Below are positions 41,345 to 52,252 of a stretch of DNA of 64,000 nucleotides, piece after piece. The position numbers and the translations under genes were made by a program. How positions within the stretch are numbered: position 1 is the first letter of the stretch; the number at the start of each line of letters is the position of its first letter. The stretch covers positions 8,308,501 through 8,372,500 of the forward strand of contig OU015569.1 in NCBI GenBank assembly GCA_907165135.1. Reading direction: 5' to 3'. The notes under the pieces were generated by a model. That model saw nothing but the letters and a program-made list of their open reading frames with translations, searched no databases and was not told where the DNA came from. Source of the stretch: Oikopleura dioica. Taxonomy: Eukaryota; Chordata; Appendicularia; Copelata; Oikopleuridae.

Positions 41345-42818
41345 ATGTCGCTTCCTAGAGTCTCGAGGACACTGCCTCCACATTTGGATCCTACTAAGTC
41401 CGAGGTTATCGGAAGATCGTTGAAATTATTATTCACTTTGAAATCAAGGAAGAAAACGTATTTTTAGCTGGCGTTCGAAGAGCGCATGTTTCCAAAGCTA
41501 AATGCAGAGATTCAATTTGACAGAGACCAAGAAACGAGAGAACGAGCTTTGAAAAGTCTCTGCGATTTATCCCACAATCAAGTGAAAGCCTATCAAATTT
41601 GCTCGGTAAGCTTATTGATATTAAACCTTATACTGTATTATTATATTATACTGTAATACTATATACTGTATTAGCAACACTTGTACTTAGCATGAAAATA
41701 ATTCATTCTCAAAGGTAACATTCTTGACTTTCATTTAGCTTGGGCTTATGGACTCAATCGGAAAAATCTTAGACGACCCTAACGATCTCTGCCGAGAACT
41801 AGCAACAGAAATTTTCGCCGTCATGTGCACGCACAACATTGGACGAGATGCAGCTCTTAAATTTATTCCTAAATTGTCAGAACTTTTTTCAGGTACAAAC
41901 GGCAGATCATGGCTCGTGCCTAATTTTTACTTAGAGAAAAACGAGAACACGCGCAAAAACGTACATAAAGCTCTTTACTACTCGTCCGAGCTTATTCGAG
42001 GCGTTACTCAGGAAAGGTTTGAAAGGAACCCTATTGATCTTTGACGAGCAAATATAATGAGAACATGCTTTCAACCTCTTATAGATGATTGAGAAAAAAC
42101 TTATTCCTGTGTTTATCAATCTTCTTAAAACAGAGATCGATGATGTTCGTTGCTGGATCATTCAGGTAACACCCCAAATTGTGCTTCTTTGGCGAAATAA
42201 TACTATTAAGACTTTTCATAATTGTTTACGATTTGCTTCGGACGAAGCGCTCCAAAATCAAGGTTTCGAAACGCTCAAAGAACTCCTCGAAGTAGATAAT
42301 GAAATTATTGTGGAATACACACTCAGATCACTGGCTGAAATTACGTTCAACTCTGCCGGAAAGGTAGATTTATAATGAAATTCGGAGTACTCAGCAATTA
42401 TTTTATTTAGGCGCGTGCAAACTCTGACGAGAAACTTGCTGACTTTCTCATTACTATCATCAAGAATAAAAAACGGGGTGTCGAAGTTCGCTCTGCTGCG
42501 TGTGCTGCTTTGGGCTCAGTGTCTATTACTTCACATGGAAAGATCAAATCTGTCGATTGCAAAGCACTTCCACCACTTTGCGACCTGCTCCAAGAAGATA
42601 ACAGCGAGGCCAAGTAAGCCTATCAATCCAAAATTCACCTTATTGTTAAATGTAGACTCATGTCGTTGACGTGCATCTCGATCCTCTCAGAGGTGCCAGA
42701 CGGACGAGCCTATATGCTCGAAAGAGCTGACCTCATCCGTCCCTACATTATGTCCAAGGACGACCTCGTCGCTACAGCCGCAAAAGAATGCATGAGAGTT
42801 ATTCAATGGAAACCGTAA
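41345..42818 (+). CDS. RSPH14: radial spoke head protein 14 (armadillo-repeat axonemal protein)
   Basis: Starts MSLPRVSRTLPPHLDPTKSE, as in the vertebrate PPxxDPTKA start. Exons: 41345 to ~41400, 41468-41605, 41739 to ~41891, and others to 42818. The protein is built of ARM-type repeats: FPKLNAEIQFDRDQETRERA, LKSLCDLSH, ILDDPNDLCRELATEIFAVM, VEVRSAACAALGSVSITSHG and TCISILSEVPDGRAYMLER. It ends VIQWKP, matching VLRWKP of the mammalian protein. Expected in motile cilia and sperm axonemes. The first intron has no GT that keeps frame; a GG donor after SEVI gives the vertebrate-like length. The intron 41606-41738 (133 bp) is AT-rich with a TATTATA-type simple repeat. Confidence 0.85.
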
Positions 42819-42874
42819 ATAAACTTGTACTATTTTCTAAACGCTAACTTGCACGAAAGCCACGTTGGCAAGAA

Positions 42875-43310
42875 GTGAATGTCTTGACTTGTCTATTTTT
42901 TCGCAAATGTCTTCAAAAATATATTTTTATGTTTTGTTGGCTAGATATGCCTACGAGGCAAAATAACAGATACTTTGTAGTTTCGTTTATGGTTGAGTTG
43001 ATGCGCCAGAGAACTCAAGGAGTTATTACTTCCATCGTGAGATCTTTAATCAGACTTGTTTCGGTACTGAGTAAGTAAAGGGAACTTGTGATGTGCTCTA
43101 GGCGAGGTGTGGAATCTTGAGACGCACATACGACGACTGGTAAACCAGACGTCTGGAAGACCGCTCGGTTGGTTCGACTTTAAAGGGTTCACTTTCTCGA
43201 TTTTTATCACAGAGACAATGACCCACCAAACTGCCGTAAACCATCATGGAGAGCACCTTGTCTACACATCGAGCAGAAGTGCTCTTACCGGATTCACGTA
43301 TTTTTGTTAG
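42875..43310 (+). CDS. unrecognised protein, two exons
   Basis: An exon to 43070 ends ELMRQRTQGVITSIVRSLIR, LVSVL and is spliced in phase 1 across a 31 bp intron to a GC-richer exon (EVWNLETHIRRLVNQTSGRP, LGWFDFKGFTFSIFITETMT) ending LTGFTYFC at 43310. Two short hydrophobic stretches are present, but no clear membrane topology. The start is unclear (first in-frame ATG near 42929). It follows RSPH14 by about 60-110 bp on the same strand. Not recognised. Confidence 0.35.
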
Positions 43311-43466
43311 AGTTCTTATCTGTCATTTCTTTCTTAATTTACTTTAAGTCTTCCTATGATTAAGTTTATTACTCTATATATCCGCATATAGAAGCATTAG
43401 AAAGAAGATATAATAATTTTGATTTTATTCGAACTCATACGTAGTTTCTTCGTGGCCATCTTATTT

Positions 43467-43764
43467 ATGAACAACTATTATGACAAGATTCCAGAGATCT
43501 ACCACTTCCCTATTCTCGTTATTTTGTTTGGGGCGTTTGCAATTTTGCTCTCTGCTATTTTCATGGAGTAAGAATCACTTCCTATTGATTACTTTTGAAA
43601 TAACTCATTCGTTCAGAACACCAAAAAGCAATCCCATCGATCAGGAAGAGCTCCCTTCATTCATCGCTTCAGAAACAAGCAATAATTATGTAGAAGACAA
43701 ATGTCCGAATTATAGCGATCTTAGCATATGCGTTCCCCCTCCAAAATACAGCGAGGTTGTTTGA
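43467..43764 (+). CDS. 82-residue single-pass membrane protein with PPxY tail
   Basis: Exons 43467-43567 and 43617-43764 join in phase 2. A short ectodomain (MNNYYDKIPEIYHF) is followed by one membrane helix (PILVILFGAFAILLSAIFM), then an acidic, Ser-rich cytosolic tail ending CVPPPKYSEVV. PPKY is a class I WW-domain ligand (PPxY), typical of adaptors that recruit NEDD4-type E3 ligases, so trafficking control is plausible by motif only. AATAAA is at 43778, 14 bp after the stop. No family recognised. Confidence 0.6.
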
Positions 43765-43959
43765 TGATCAACATCACAAATAAAATGCTGCCCATCATTT
43801 TTTCGTTTCAAATACTTGCTGTCCTTTATTTGATAATTATAATAGATACAGGTTTTAATACAGAAATATTTATTGCTGTGTTAAGCTTGATAGCGTACTC
43901 AGGCGATTTACAGATGTTTTGGGTGTTTTGGCTACAGATTATTATTGTAAATCGACAGA

Positions 43960-45441
43960 TTAGCGAATGATGAACTTACCTTTGATTAGTGAAGAAAGTT
44001 TGGAGATTGATTTGTTTTTCTGCTCATAAGGTGCGATGATAGGATAGGGCGACGACATTGTTTTTTCTTTATCATACGCTCTTTTGAGGGTAACAGTGAA
44101 ATTCTGGCTCTTCTTAGACGTTGTTTGCCAATCGTCTTTTATCAGTTGAATACTGCTGTTTGGGATGACCGGATGCACCTGAATAAATTGAAATTTTGAA
44201 AGAAAGAAGATTGATTACCTTTTTGATTACTTCTGCTAGAACAAATTGCGGTTCTGCGTTGCGATTGACCCTAATATGGAAGAAACCAGCAGGTTTGTCA
44301 AGAGAAATAAACCAGAAGTGTGCTTTTTCACCTCAAGTATTCCATCCATAGTTGTTATTTGTAAACGGAGTTTTTCTAGTGTGTCAGATAGGTCATCAAA
44401 TGTCCCGTGCAAAAGGACGGTGGCGCACTTCATGAACCATGCCGTGACAGTTAAAATCACAAATAAGTTGAGAAGAATGGAAGCCCCAGAATCGGTTAGT
44501 CGAGGGTCGCTTCCAAGGAGCACAAAGACGTCAGATAACATGATAACAATCAGTGAAGCGCCACTGAATGATGTTTAGTGAACATATTATTTTTTTAATT
44601 TACTTGAGCGCAAGAACGGGATGCGGTTGATCTGTAGAAAAAAGAATCACTTTGAATAGGCGATGGAACTCCGCTTGAAGGGGGTTCGTTGAACAGGATT
44701 TTATCAATTTCGTAAAATGATTGCTGCCGGGATCCAGAAAGTAATGAATTAACAAGTTGAATGCAAATATTATCCCTCCAGCAGAGATGAGAAATGGGTG
44801 CCGAAAATGATGAACGGACTCATCAGATGACACAAAGACTCCTAACGAGTAGAATATACTAGACGCGCACTTGATAATCGTCAGGAAAAATGATGTCAAT
44901 GAGGCTTATTAAAAGTTAGATTTGCAAAATAAAAGCCTCCGTACCTATTATAATCGCGCGATCGAAGCCGTGATGATAGCTCGGAGATGCAATTTTAAAC
45001 CTTGCCCATTGTTCCACAAGTGATACGGACAAAACTAGAATTTGTACGAAAGAGATGAAGATAAAAGTGCTCAACGCAGACGAGTGATCCGAAACGACGA
45101 AGTTGAGAAGATATAAATGGGCAATAATTGTAAAGACTAGTCCTTTGATGACTCTGAGGGATTCTCTTCTGGCAAAAAGAACGGCAGTTTCGGCGAAAAA
45201 CGAACTAGAAAAAGTAAATTTATTGTGGATAGAGACAAAGACTGACTTACGAGAAGAAATTCGTACTAGAAGCTCGCAAGGGGCGGATGGTGCTGTTTAA
45301 GTAAGATTTCTGCATTTCCGCCTTCCCAGTAAGATACGGGTCTTGCTCCGGGTCTGGGTAGCTGTACTTGTCAGCATAGCTGCCGATATCGATTGTCGAA
45401 CGTTCTTGTACAGGAATAACGTCAGGAACTGGTCCAATCAT
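43960..45441 (-). CDS. SLC30A6: zinc transporter ZnT6 (SLC30A6)
   Basis: Exons 45441-45251, 45204-44945, 44904-44604, 44563-44219 and 44178-43960. The cation-diffusion-facilitator fold is followed by PSYHHGFDRAIII (family YSFGFERLEV), and the C-terminal domain is clear: LLHGTFDDLSDTLEKLRLQI, TTMDGILEVKKAHFW, FFHIRVNRNAEPQFVLAEVI and VIPNSSIQLIKDDW. ZnT6 lacks the HxxxD zinc sites and works as a partner of ZnT5 in the early secretory pathway; none are seen here either. The frame is broken by one base in the T5 run at 44324-44328: adding one base restores EVKKAHFWFISLDKPAGFF. The last exon may be spliced again, since a GT follows LIKG. Confidence 0.8.
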
Positions 45442-45975
45442 CAAATCTAAATAAGCTTAGAGTCAACAAAGTGAAGATTATTTTTATTGCGAAGTGTCAT
45501 GAAATTCCGGTAAGAAAAGCGTTAATGTGACTAGGTGTGACTATTAAGGAATTTGCATGGAATGAATTGGAGGAATACTGAATATGCCAAGGAAAGGCTG
45601 ACGGGTTAATTCAAGGGCGTGAAAGAATCAATAGAATAACAAGCCAAAAATTTGTATAGGCTAGAAAGGAAGTTAGAAAGAAATACAGATCATAATTAAT
45701 ACATGATTAGGCTTGAGCAGTGGTTGCAAGCTTTTAAGGCATGCATGCGTTTCATTTTATTTTTCGATTATTACACGTAAGAATGTAAGCAGTGAATGAA
45801 TTAAATAGAATCAACTAGAAAAGGGAATAATACAAAAAAAAACGGTTTAGAGGTGAGGTAAAATCATCGGGAACTCGAAATTTGGTGAATTTGTTGTGTA
45901 ACGAGTTACTATATATACAGCTGTTAATAGTGTATAAATTCAACTAGAGAAAAATTTTGATACTCCGATTGGGGA
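45442..45975. other. intergenic region
   Basis: About 534 bp of AT-rich sequence between Lgl stop and SLC30A6 start; likely Lgl 3' UTR and SLC30A6 promoter. No ORF supported. Confidence 0.4.
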
Positions 45976-48900
45976 CTAAGGTGAACTATTTTCATCTTCA
46001 GGTGAATATTTAACTGGTTTTATAGAACAAAGGAAGGAAGCGGAATAGCTAGCGCTGACAGAATATCGTTGGAACTCGGACATTGAAAGAGGATACAATC
46101 CAAAGCCACAAGGGTCGATTTGAGCATAAACTAGGCCGTATTTGTTGACTTTATCAATGCACTCGAAACGCTTCTCCAAAACAACTGTCTTGTCATTCGG
46201 ATTGAAAATGATGATTTCTCCCTAGGAGCAAAATTTTAGATTTCAAGAAATTTTGAACATTTTACCTGATTCGTAACTGTGATAAGAGCACTATGGTTCG
46301 TAAATCTACATGACTTTGCTCTGAGCATGAGGGATCCTTCGAGCGCAGTCAACTTGAACTTCTTCTTTGAAAGCAATTTCGGTAGACTGAAAACTTTCAC
46401 TTGCTCTTCAGTCGTAACCATCAAGTAGTGATGGTTTGACTTCGAAGGCGAAGAAGTCCCAACAGCTCCTTTTGAATCCATCACGGTGATATTTATAACT
46501 GGGGCGCGGTGTGACAATTGCAGCTCCTTTCCATTAACCAGCTCTACAGCTCGCTCGGAACGTTTACTATAGTCCGGAACATTCAGCCCGTACATAGCCA
46601 CGCAACCACCCGCGGTACCGACAAAAAAGGACGGTGAGATCCCATGCCCGTCTTTTGTGTAAGTTGTTGCAAAGTACGTTACTCTCACTATTGCCGCCGT
46701 GCGAGATGTTTCTGCTGATGGAATTTGCGTATTACGCATCACAATCTTATTTATATTCATTTATTTTTTCTTGCACACTTGTACTAACCTCTCTTTCTTG
46801 TTTCATCTCTGCTTCAAGTCGTCTGTTCGCCTCGTCTATCTTCTTTGATTTTCCGTTTCTCTGCAAGCTCATCGGCCTTCTTCCAGATGACCTGATTGAG
46901 CCTCTATTTCTTACGCGAATCGAGCTCCGGATTCTTCTCATCGACTGGCGCAGAGATTGCTTCATATTCGAGAATCGAGAAAGTCCTCCCTCTTGAGCTG
47001 GATCTGCATTCTGTAGCGTGCATTTAGCCACCACAACATTCATTATTCTAAAAACAATTTACTAAATGATCAGCAATAAGAATAACCTGTAGTCGAAGAG
47101 CGCATAACCATGACTCGTTCCAATTCCTACAAGACCCCACGATGACTCAATAGCAACCGAAGTGATTGCAGCTGGCGGCATCATTTGGCCGATACAATGA
47201 GCCTGGTATCCTTTTGGCTCGTATCTATGGGCGTCCTTGCTTTGTAGGGCAGGATGTCCCTTCCATACCACGCTTGATTGATCTTTTACCACGTCTATCG
47301 TTTTGTAGAGAGGTTTGTTATCGTTCGAGTCTGATACGAGATGAACAATAACAACTTGTCCAGCTGTTCCACCAATTAGTACAGCCCCTGACGTCGGACA
47401 TATCTCTATTTTTCTAATCCCTAGTCGCGGGTCGTCGGAATAAGGATCAAACTCGCCGACCTTCCGGAATGGTGGCCACTCCTCTAAAATGGAAGTCAAG
47501 CTCAATTATTAGTAATGCTTCGCATATACCTTCTTCTTCTGGCTCGCCCTCATCGTCCGTTATGAAATAATGAGCAGTTTCAATTTTTGCAATCAGTTGA
47601 AAGTTGTTATCACACAAATCCCATATTCTAACAGCGCCATCTTCGTGCCCGGTCAAGATCACCGGACAAAGTGCGTCTTCTTGATCCGCTGGTTGATGTG
47701 AAAGCTTCTTGCCTCCGTTGATTGGCCACGCTCTTGACGAGTACTTTTTATCATCTCCTTTGCACAGGTTTTTGATCTTTGCCAGAATAGTTTTTGATAC
47801 TAAAAATGCTAGAAAGACTTGAGTGTAAGCAAGTCACCTTGGGACATGTTGCAGCCTGTGAGTGCTGAAGAGTGCGGGGAAGCCAAGTACGGACTCCTTA
47901 ATACAGGCCAATTCGGAGATATCAGGTCAATGGCGACAAGCTCTTCTTCGCAAAGAACAATTAATGCCTCCGCATCTCCATTTTTAGTTGCAGTAAGACG
48001 GTAGTCGATGATTTTTGAAGAAAAGTCAAAGGCGACTGTTATGGTTGAAGAGCAGACAGTTATTGAATATCTGATGATCTGGAGTAAACACATTGCACTA
48101 TATTTCTGTTTTACCTATCACCGTAAGACGAGCGAGGAAGACCGCCATGAATTATTTTGATGTCTTTTAATTTACTTAATCTTTGTATAGGTTTGCATTT
48201 TTCATTCCGCTCACACAGCGAGCCATAAATATTTGCGTATTCGGAAGAGCATATGCTCTCGTCGAGATTCCAGACTAAGGTCGCTCCGTCGTTAAATCCT
48301 AATTGTAAATGTTAATTGAAGTAGATACTAAATCAGTACCAATATATACTTGTCTCTTATCAAACCAGTCGAGCGCTTCAATCTGCAGATTATTTTTCGT
48401 GTAGAATATCTTGTTAACTTCTTTTGAATCAAGGTTGAAGATCACCGCGACTCCTCGAGCATACGCAATGGCTATTTGATTCCCTCGAACGTGGATTTCC
48501 TCCACCGCCCGTAGATTGTTGTATTCATCGGAAAGACAAGACGCTATCGTAGCGTGATTTAGGGCTTGGTCCAATTCATTATATTTTCTTTCACATGTGT
48601 CCGCTGATAAGCTGAAGATGTCTCCCTAAATCCAATCTTTATTCATGACCATGATTTTTCCAGGATACCTGATCAGTTCCACATAAAATTAAGTTACTTC
48701 TTGGATAATATTCTATAGCTGTCAGTTCCACACGTGTTTCAGGCTTGAAAGTGCATCTCAAAGCTAGATTATTTTTGAGAAGTAGTCTTCTTTTTTAAGT
48801 TACCTAGCCCCATTTCTCCTTTAGTCCCTGTTTTCAAAGGGATAATATGAAATATTTGCAAACTCCAGTCTTCCAAGACAGCAGCTATTGCACCCCGTCC

Positions 48901-49195
48901 CGGAAGCCATTTTACTCTGTTTATAACAACCTCATCTTCTGTTGCGCCGATCATTTCTACACCCGGTGCTCCGTAGATTCGAATACATCCTAATCGTGAT
49001 CCTAAAAAATTCTACACTGGCTGCTTTCAAGGAGACCGAACCGATAGCGAGTAAGTTTAAAATGGGATCAATATCAAGACATGTTGGTTGAGTTGGAAAG
49101 CCGTGTGTGATCGAAGCAGAGAAGTTGTAGTCCGCTAGACGTTTGTCGTAGACGTCCGGGCCCGCATCCTGCCGGCCGCGTAGAAAATTGAGCAT
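45976..49195 (-). CDS. LLGL: lethal giant larvae homologue, WD40 cell-polarity protein
   Basis: Starts MLNFLRGRQDAGPDVYDKRL and continues ASITHGFPTQPTCLDIDPIL, AIGSRLGCIRIYGAPGVEM (joined over a 40 bp intron), all matching LLGL1/2. WD40 strands follow across about twelve exons: LTGHEDGAVRIWDL, WPPFRKVGEFDPYSDDPRLG, IGTSHGYALFDY. The aPKC-regulated polybasic segment is at about 46876-46965 (MKQSLRQSMRRIRSSIRVRN), with its conserved serines. Then come MHRAPV-like SHRAPVINITVMDS, TEEQVKVFSLPKL and the C-terminal LYPLSMSEFQRYSVS. Lgl sits at the basolateral cortex and is released when aPKC phosphorylates that segment. A TTTGCAATTCAG acceptor 29 bp before the ATG and only 58 bp from the upstream stop indicate an operon position. 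Confidence 0.9.
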
Positions 49196-49253
49196 TCGCG
49201 AAGACGATTTCCGGCTAGTACATCTGAATTGCAAAAAATAAGAGATGGATTGA

Positions 49254-50546
49254 TTACTGAAAATCAGTAGAATCAAGATCAATGAGCACAGATTCACTCT
49301 CGTCGGTAGAGTCTTCAGTGAATTCACTTGAAAGTTCCCACTTTTCAAAGCCGGGCCAATCTTTCCGCCGAAGCGTGCCTTTTCCGCGAAAAACGCCCAT
49401 TGATCCATTCTCTTTGAAGCTGGTGGCGAAAACGCCACTATAAAAGTGGCTGGAGTGGCACTCGTTCGCCTTCATATGGGTTTTGCCAGACATAAATTGC
49501 TGCAGTTGAGGTGCTATCGAGATCGTGCCCTTTTCATCTTCCTAAATTTATGGAAATGTAAACGAAATAAAACTGAGTCCGACTACTTTTTGTTGTTTTT
49601 CAAGCAGCACATTCATCAGCACACCGGTAGACGCGAAATTCCCATCACACGTGTAACAATAGCGCAATTCATCTTTTCTGTCGTCTTCGTGAAAAATGCC
49701 AAGTCGTGAGGCAATAAAATCGTCCCGTAGATTTACTTGGCCGAAAGTATGCCACAGCCCTGTCGATGGAGACCTGGCCTCTACCTTGATCGATCGCATA
49801 GATGAAAATTGCAAATTGGTGATTCCAGACTCCACCACTCGGTACTCGATTTGGAACGAGGATAGAATATTTTCAATAGCGCTGAGATTAGCAAAGAATG
49901 CTTTCTCAGATTGCCGCGAAGTTCTGGACACGGAAACGAAAGGAAACTCGGTCGATTTTTGATCTCCTCTTTTGAAATCAGTGAAAAGATGATGAGTTTG
50001 TTTTCTTTCAAAATATTCGAATTTTCGAGAGATGACAGCAGAATGCAGATGATAAATAGACTCTTCGCGAGCTTGGATGTTCTTATCGCTCAGTTTTGGG
50101 CCACAGAAAGCCTCTTTGACAAAGGGCCCTGGCCGTTTAGATGAAACGTACTCCAAATGACCAGACATCGCCAAAACACTCAACATATACTTTTCAAGAG
50201 CAGAATAAAACTCTGCCAGTTGCCCATAATAGATCAAGGACTTGCTCGAATCATGTTGATTGCTGTTAACGATTATCTCATGGTCGAATAACTGTTTCAA
50301 CTGATCCGCAGTCAGTCCTTTTTTAGACGTTTCTTGCTTCGAAGTTTTTAGCACCATATCTCGCTCTTTTGTTTGCGAAGAAATAGCGTTAGGAATCGCT
50401 AGGGCGTCTTTGAAAAGAACATATTCAGCATGTTGTTTTTTGAGAAAGCATTTATTCGATTCATTCTTCAAATGCTTCACATGGTCTTTTTTCTGGATAA
50501 AAACATTCAATATTTTACATACTATAGTAATACATATGTAATACAT
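49254..50546 (-). CDS. seryl-tRNA-synthetase-like protein with degenerate catalytic motifs
   Basis: Over its length the protein follows class II SerRS: an N-terminal helical arm with ALAIPNAIS (family LLLPNxxH), then SLIYYGQLAEFYSALEKYML (fyylkGxxArLexALinyml), IEYRVVESGITNL, then SIKVEARSPSTGLWHTFGQV in the place of DlExWmPsxxxyxEisScsN. It ends LLEKQQKEDEKGTISIAPQL, QQFMSGKTHM (ILExyQxxdGxixiPxxLxPym). Motif 2 has no FRxE-type Arg (VSVSRTSRQSEKAF) and motif 3 reads CYTCDGNFASTGVL instead of the HTLNGSGLAxxR pattern. Aminoacylation is therefore unlikely, as for the SLIMP paralogue known in invertebrate mitochondria. Start chosen at MYYICITIVCKIL, 17 bp after an ATTATAG acceptor. Confidence 0.6.
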
Positions 50547-50596
50547 AGTGTTTGACTCAATACTATAATGATCAATTACTTTCTCTATATGTCGAA

Positions 50597-51794
50597 TTAA
50601 TCCGTGCCTAAAGCAGCAGCTTTCGCCGCCTTGAATCTCTTCAACTCGTCGTGTCCTTTTGTCGAGCACTAAAAATTACTGACACACTTGAATGCAAATG
50701 AAAGATACCTTTTTCTCTGCGTCTAAACTGAACTTTTCATCGAATTTTTCTTGTTCCTCGTTCCATAAATTACTCGCCTTCTTCGCGTGACTTATTGCTC
50801 CAAGAAGATTCTTTTTCGAAGAAATTACATTTTCTACGGCGTCACTCGGCAGAGATCTGAGGCTGCAAAGTTTTTGGAAGCGAAAAAAGGACTTTTCAAT
50901 GGCATCGACGTTGAGCCGCGGTCGACGGATGCGCTTGTACATGAACGCAGTGAATAAATCTGATTCACTTGTGATTTCCCCATTTCTCAGCTTTATATGT
51001 ATTTCTGCAGGCGTTACACGCTCGTCCTGAGCGCTTACAATTTTCTGAACATGCTCAGAGATCGTTAAACTCCCGCTGCTTTCTTTCTTTTTGTTTTTGC
51101 TCAGTAAGTCAACTATTTCTTTGTCCAAGTTCAATTTGGAAAAACAAGGCAGCTCTTCCGAAGCGTACTCAAGACTTCCTTCCCAAAAGTTTTTCTCAAA
51201 GCTCATTTGATCGGTGATTCCTGAAGACCATCTTCTCTCAATAGAGTCGATTGTCTCTTCGTCCAGAATAGTTTTCAATCTTTTCCAGCGCACGTCCGCG
51301 GGCGAGCCTATCGAAAGCTTCGCAAACTCCTCGCTGTAGCTTCTGTTATATTTCTCAAGTAGAAGACTTTCAAAAAAGCTGATCGAGGTAACGACATCGT
51401 GCGCAGAGTAAGGTTTTCCTTGCTTGAGGCGCCAACCAGGCGTTCGTACTCCTGATATTCCTTCTTTGTGAAAGTATTTACTGTAAAATATGACAAGATG
51501 GAGGCGCACAGTCGGATTTGCTGTTAAAAATTTTTCATTGAACTCGTGAAGATCCCTGTGTTTTGTATTCTGCTTTCGTACAGGAGGCTTTCTCCCAGTA
51601 AGTATTTCCTTAGCCAAATATTTAAGATCGTTTGATTTCTCTTCAGCGATTTTTGTCTTCATTTTGCTCAGGGACTCTTCAAGTGGGACTGCTGTTGGCT
51701 TTAGCCACTCTAGATTGTCTTTGAGGAGCAAGTTGGACGACGACAAACTCCGCGAGAGCACTATCGGCCGAACTCGCTTTGGAATTGAAATCAT
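50597..51794 (-). CDS. unrecognised ~385-residue protein, probably mitochondrial
   Basis: Exon 51794-50709 is open throughout, and a 40 bp intron joins it in phase 0 to 50668-50597. The start MISIPKRVRPIVLSRSLSSS is Arg/Ser-rich without acids, a good mitochondrial presequence. The body is helical and charged (AKEILTGRKPPVRKQNTKHR, LHEFNEKFLTANPTVRLHLV, RWSSGITDQMSFEKNFWEGS) and ends KGHDELKRFKAAKAAALGTD. It could be a mitoribosome or RNA-processing factor, but I do not recognise a family. It is followed 50 bp later by the SerRS-like gene, a possible functional link. Confidence 0.65.
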
Positions 51795-51932
51795 TCTATA
51801 AACATTTCTTCTTTTAATTTCGCGTTTTCCTTTCGGCAGTTTATTTCTTGGAGCCCTGGAGACACAAACGTGGGCAGCTAGTTACGAAAGGCCTCGACAG
51901 TGGTACAGCAGGTTATGAACTTCAGGAAATAA

Positions 51933-52111
51933 TTACGCAGCTGGTGCGGGGCCTTGATTACCATTATTCGGCCAAAGGCGCCTCAGTCTTCTATCGAGTC
52001 TCTCGAGTCTTCTCTCGAAGTTTTCTGAAATATGAATCATTCCAATATATTTAATACTAACCTAAAATTACCGTAGTCTCTCAAAACTTCGATCAACTCT
52101 TGTTCATCCAT
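51933..52111 (-). CDS. 43-residue microprotein
   Basis: Two exons (52111-52072, 52024-51933; 47 bp intron, phase 1) encode MDEQELIEVLRDYENFERRL then ERLDRRLRRLWPNNGNQGPAPAA. A single amphipathic, highly charged helix with a Pro/Ala tail. It lies 138 bp before the mitochondrial-type protein and 141 bp after the possible bHLH gene, same strand. The intron length and clean phase support it, but it is short, so chance is not excluded. Confidence 0.45.
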
Positions 52112-52252
52112 TTGCAACTCTTTTCAGCTCTTGAATGTCTCAGTAAGATATGAGAACAAGTTTTTGAATTATGTACAGGTTTATTAGTAAGGATTTGTGA
52201 AATCAATAGAAATATGTACAGTTTTTAAAACATATCAAAAGTCGACAGTGTG

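Noticed and set aside
41248-41436. 62-codon minus-strand frame at the RSPH14 5' end
   Set aside because: Overlaps the RSPH14 first exon; no independent support.
46634-46996. 120-codon plus-strand frame opposite Lgl
   Set aside because: Shadow of the Lgl exons on the other strand; the Lgl reading is conserved.
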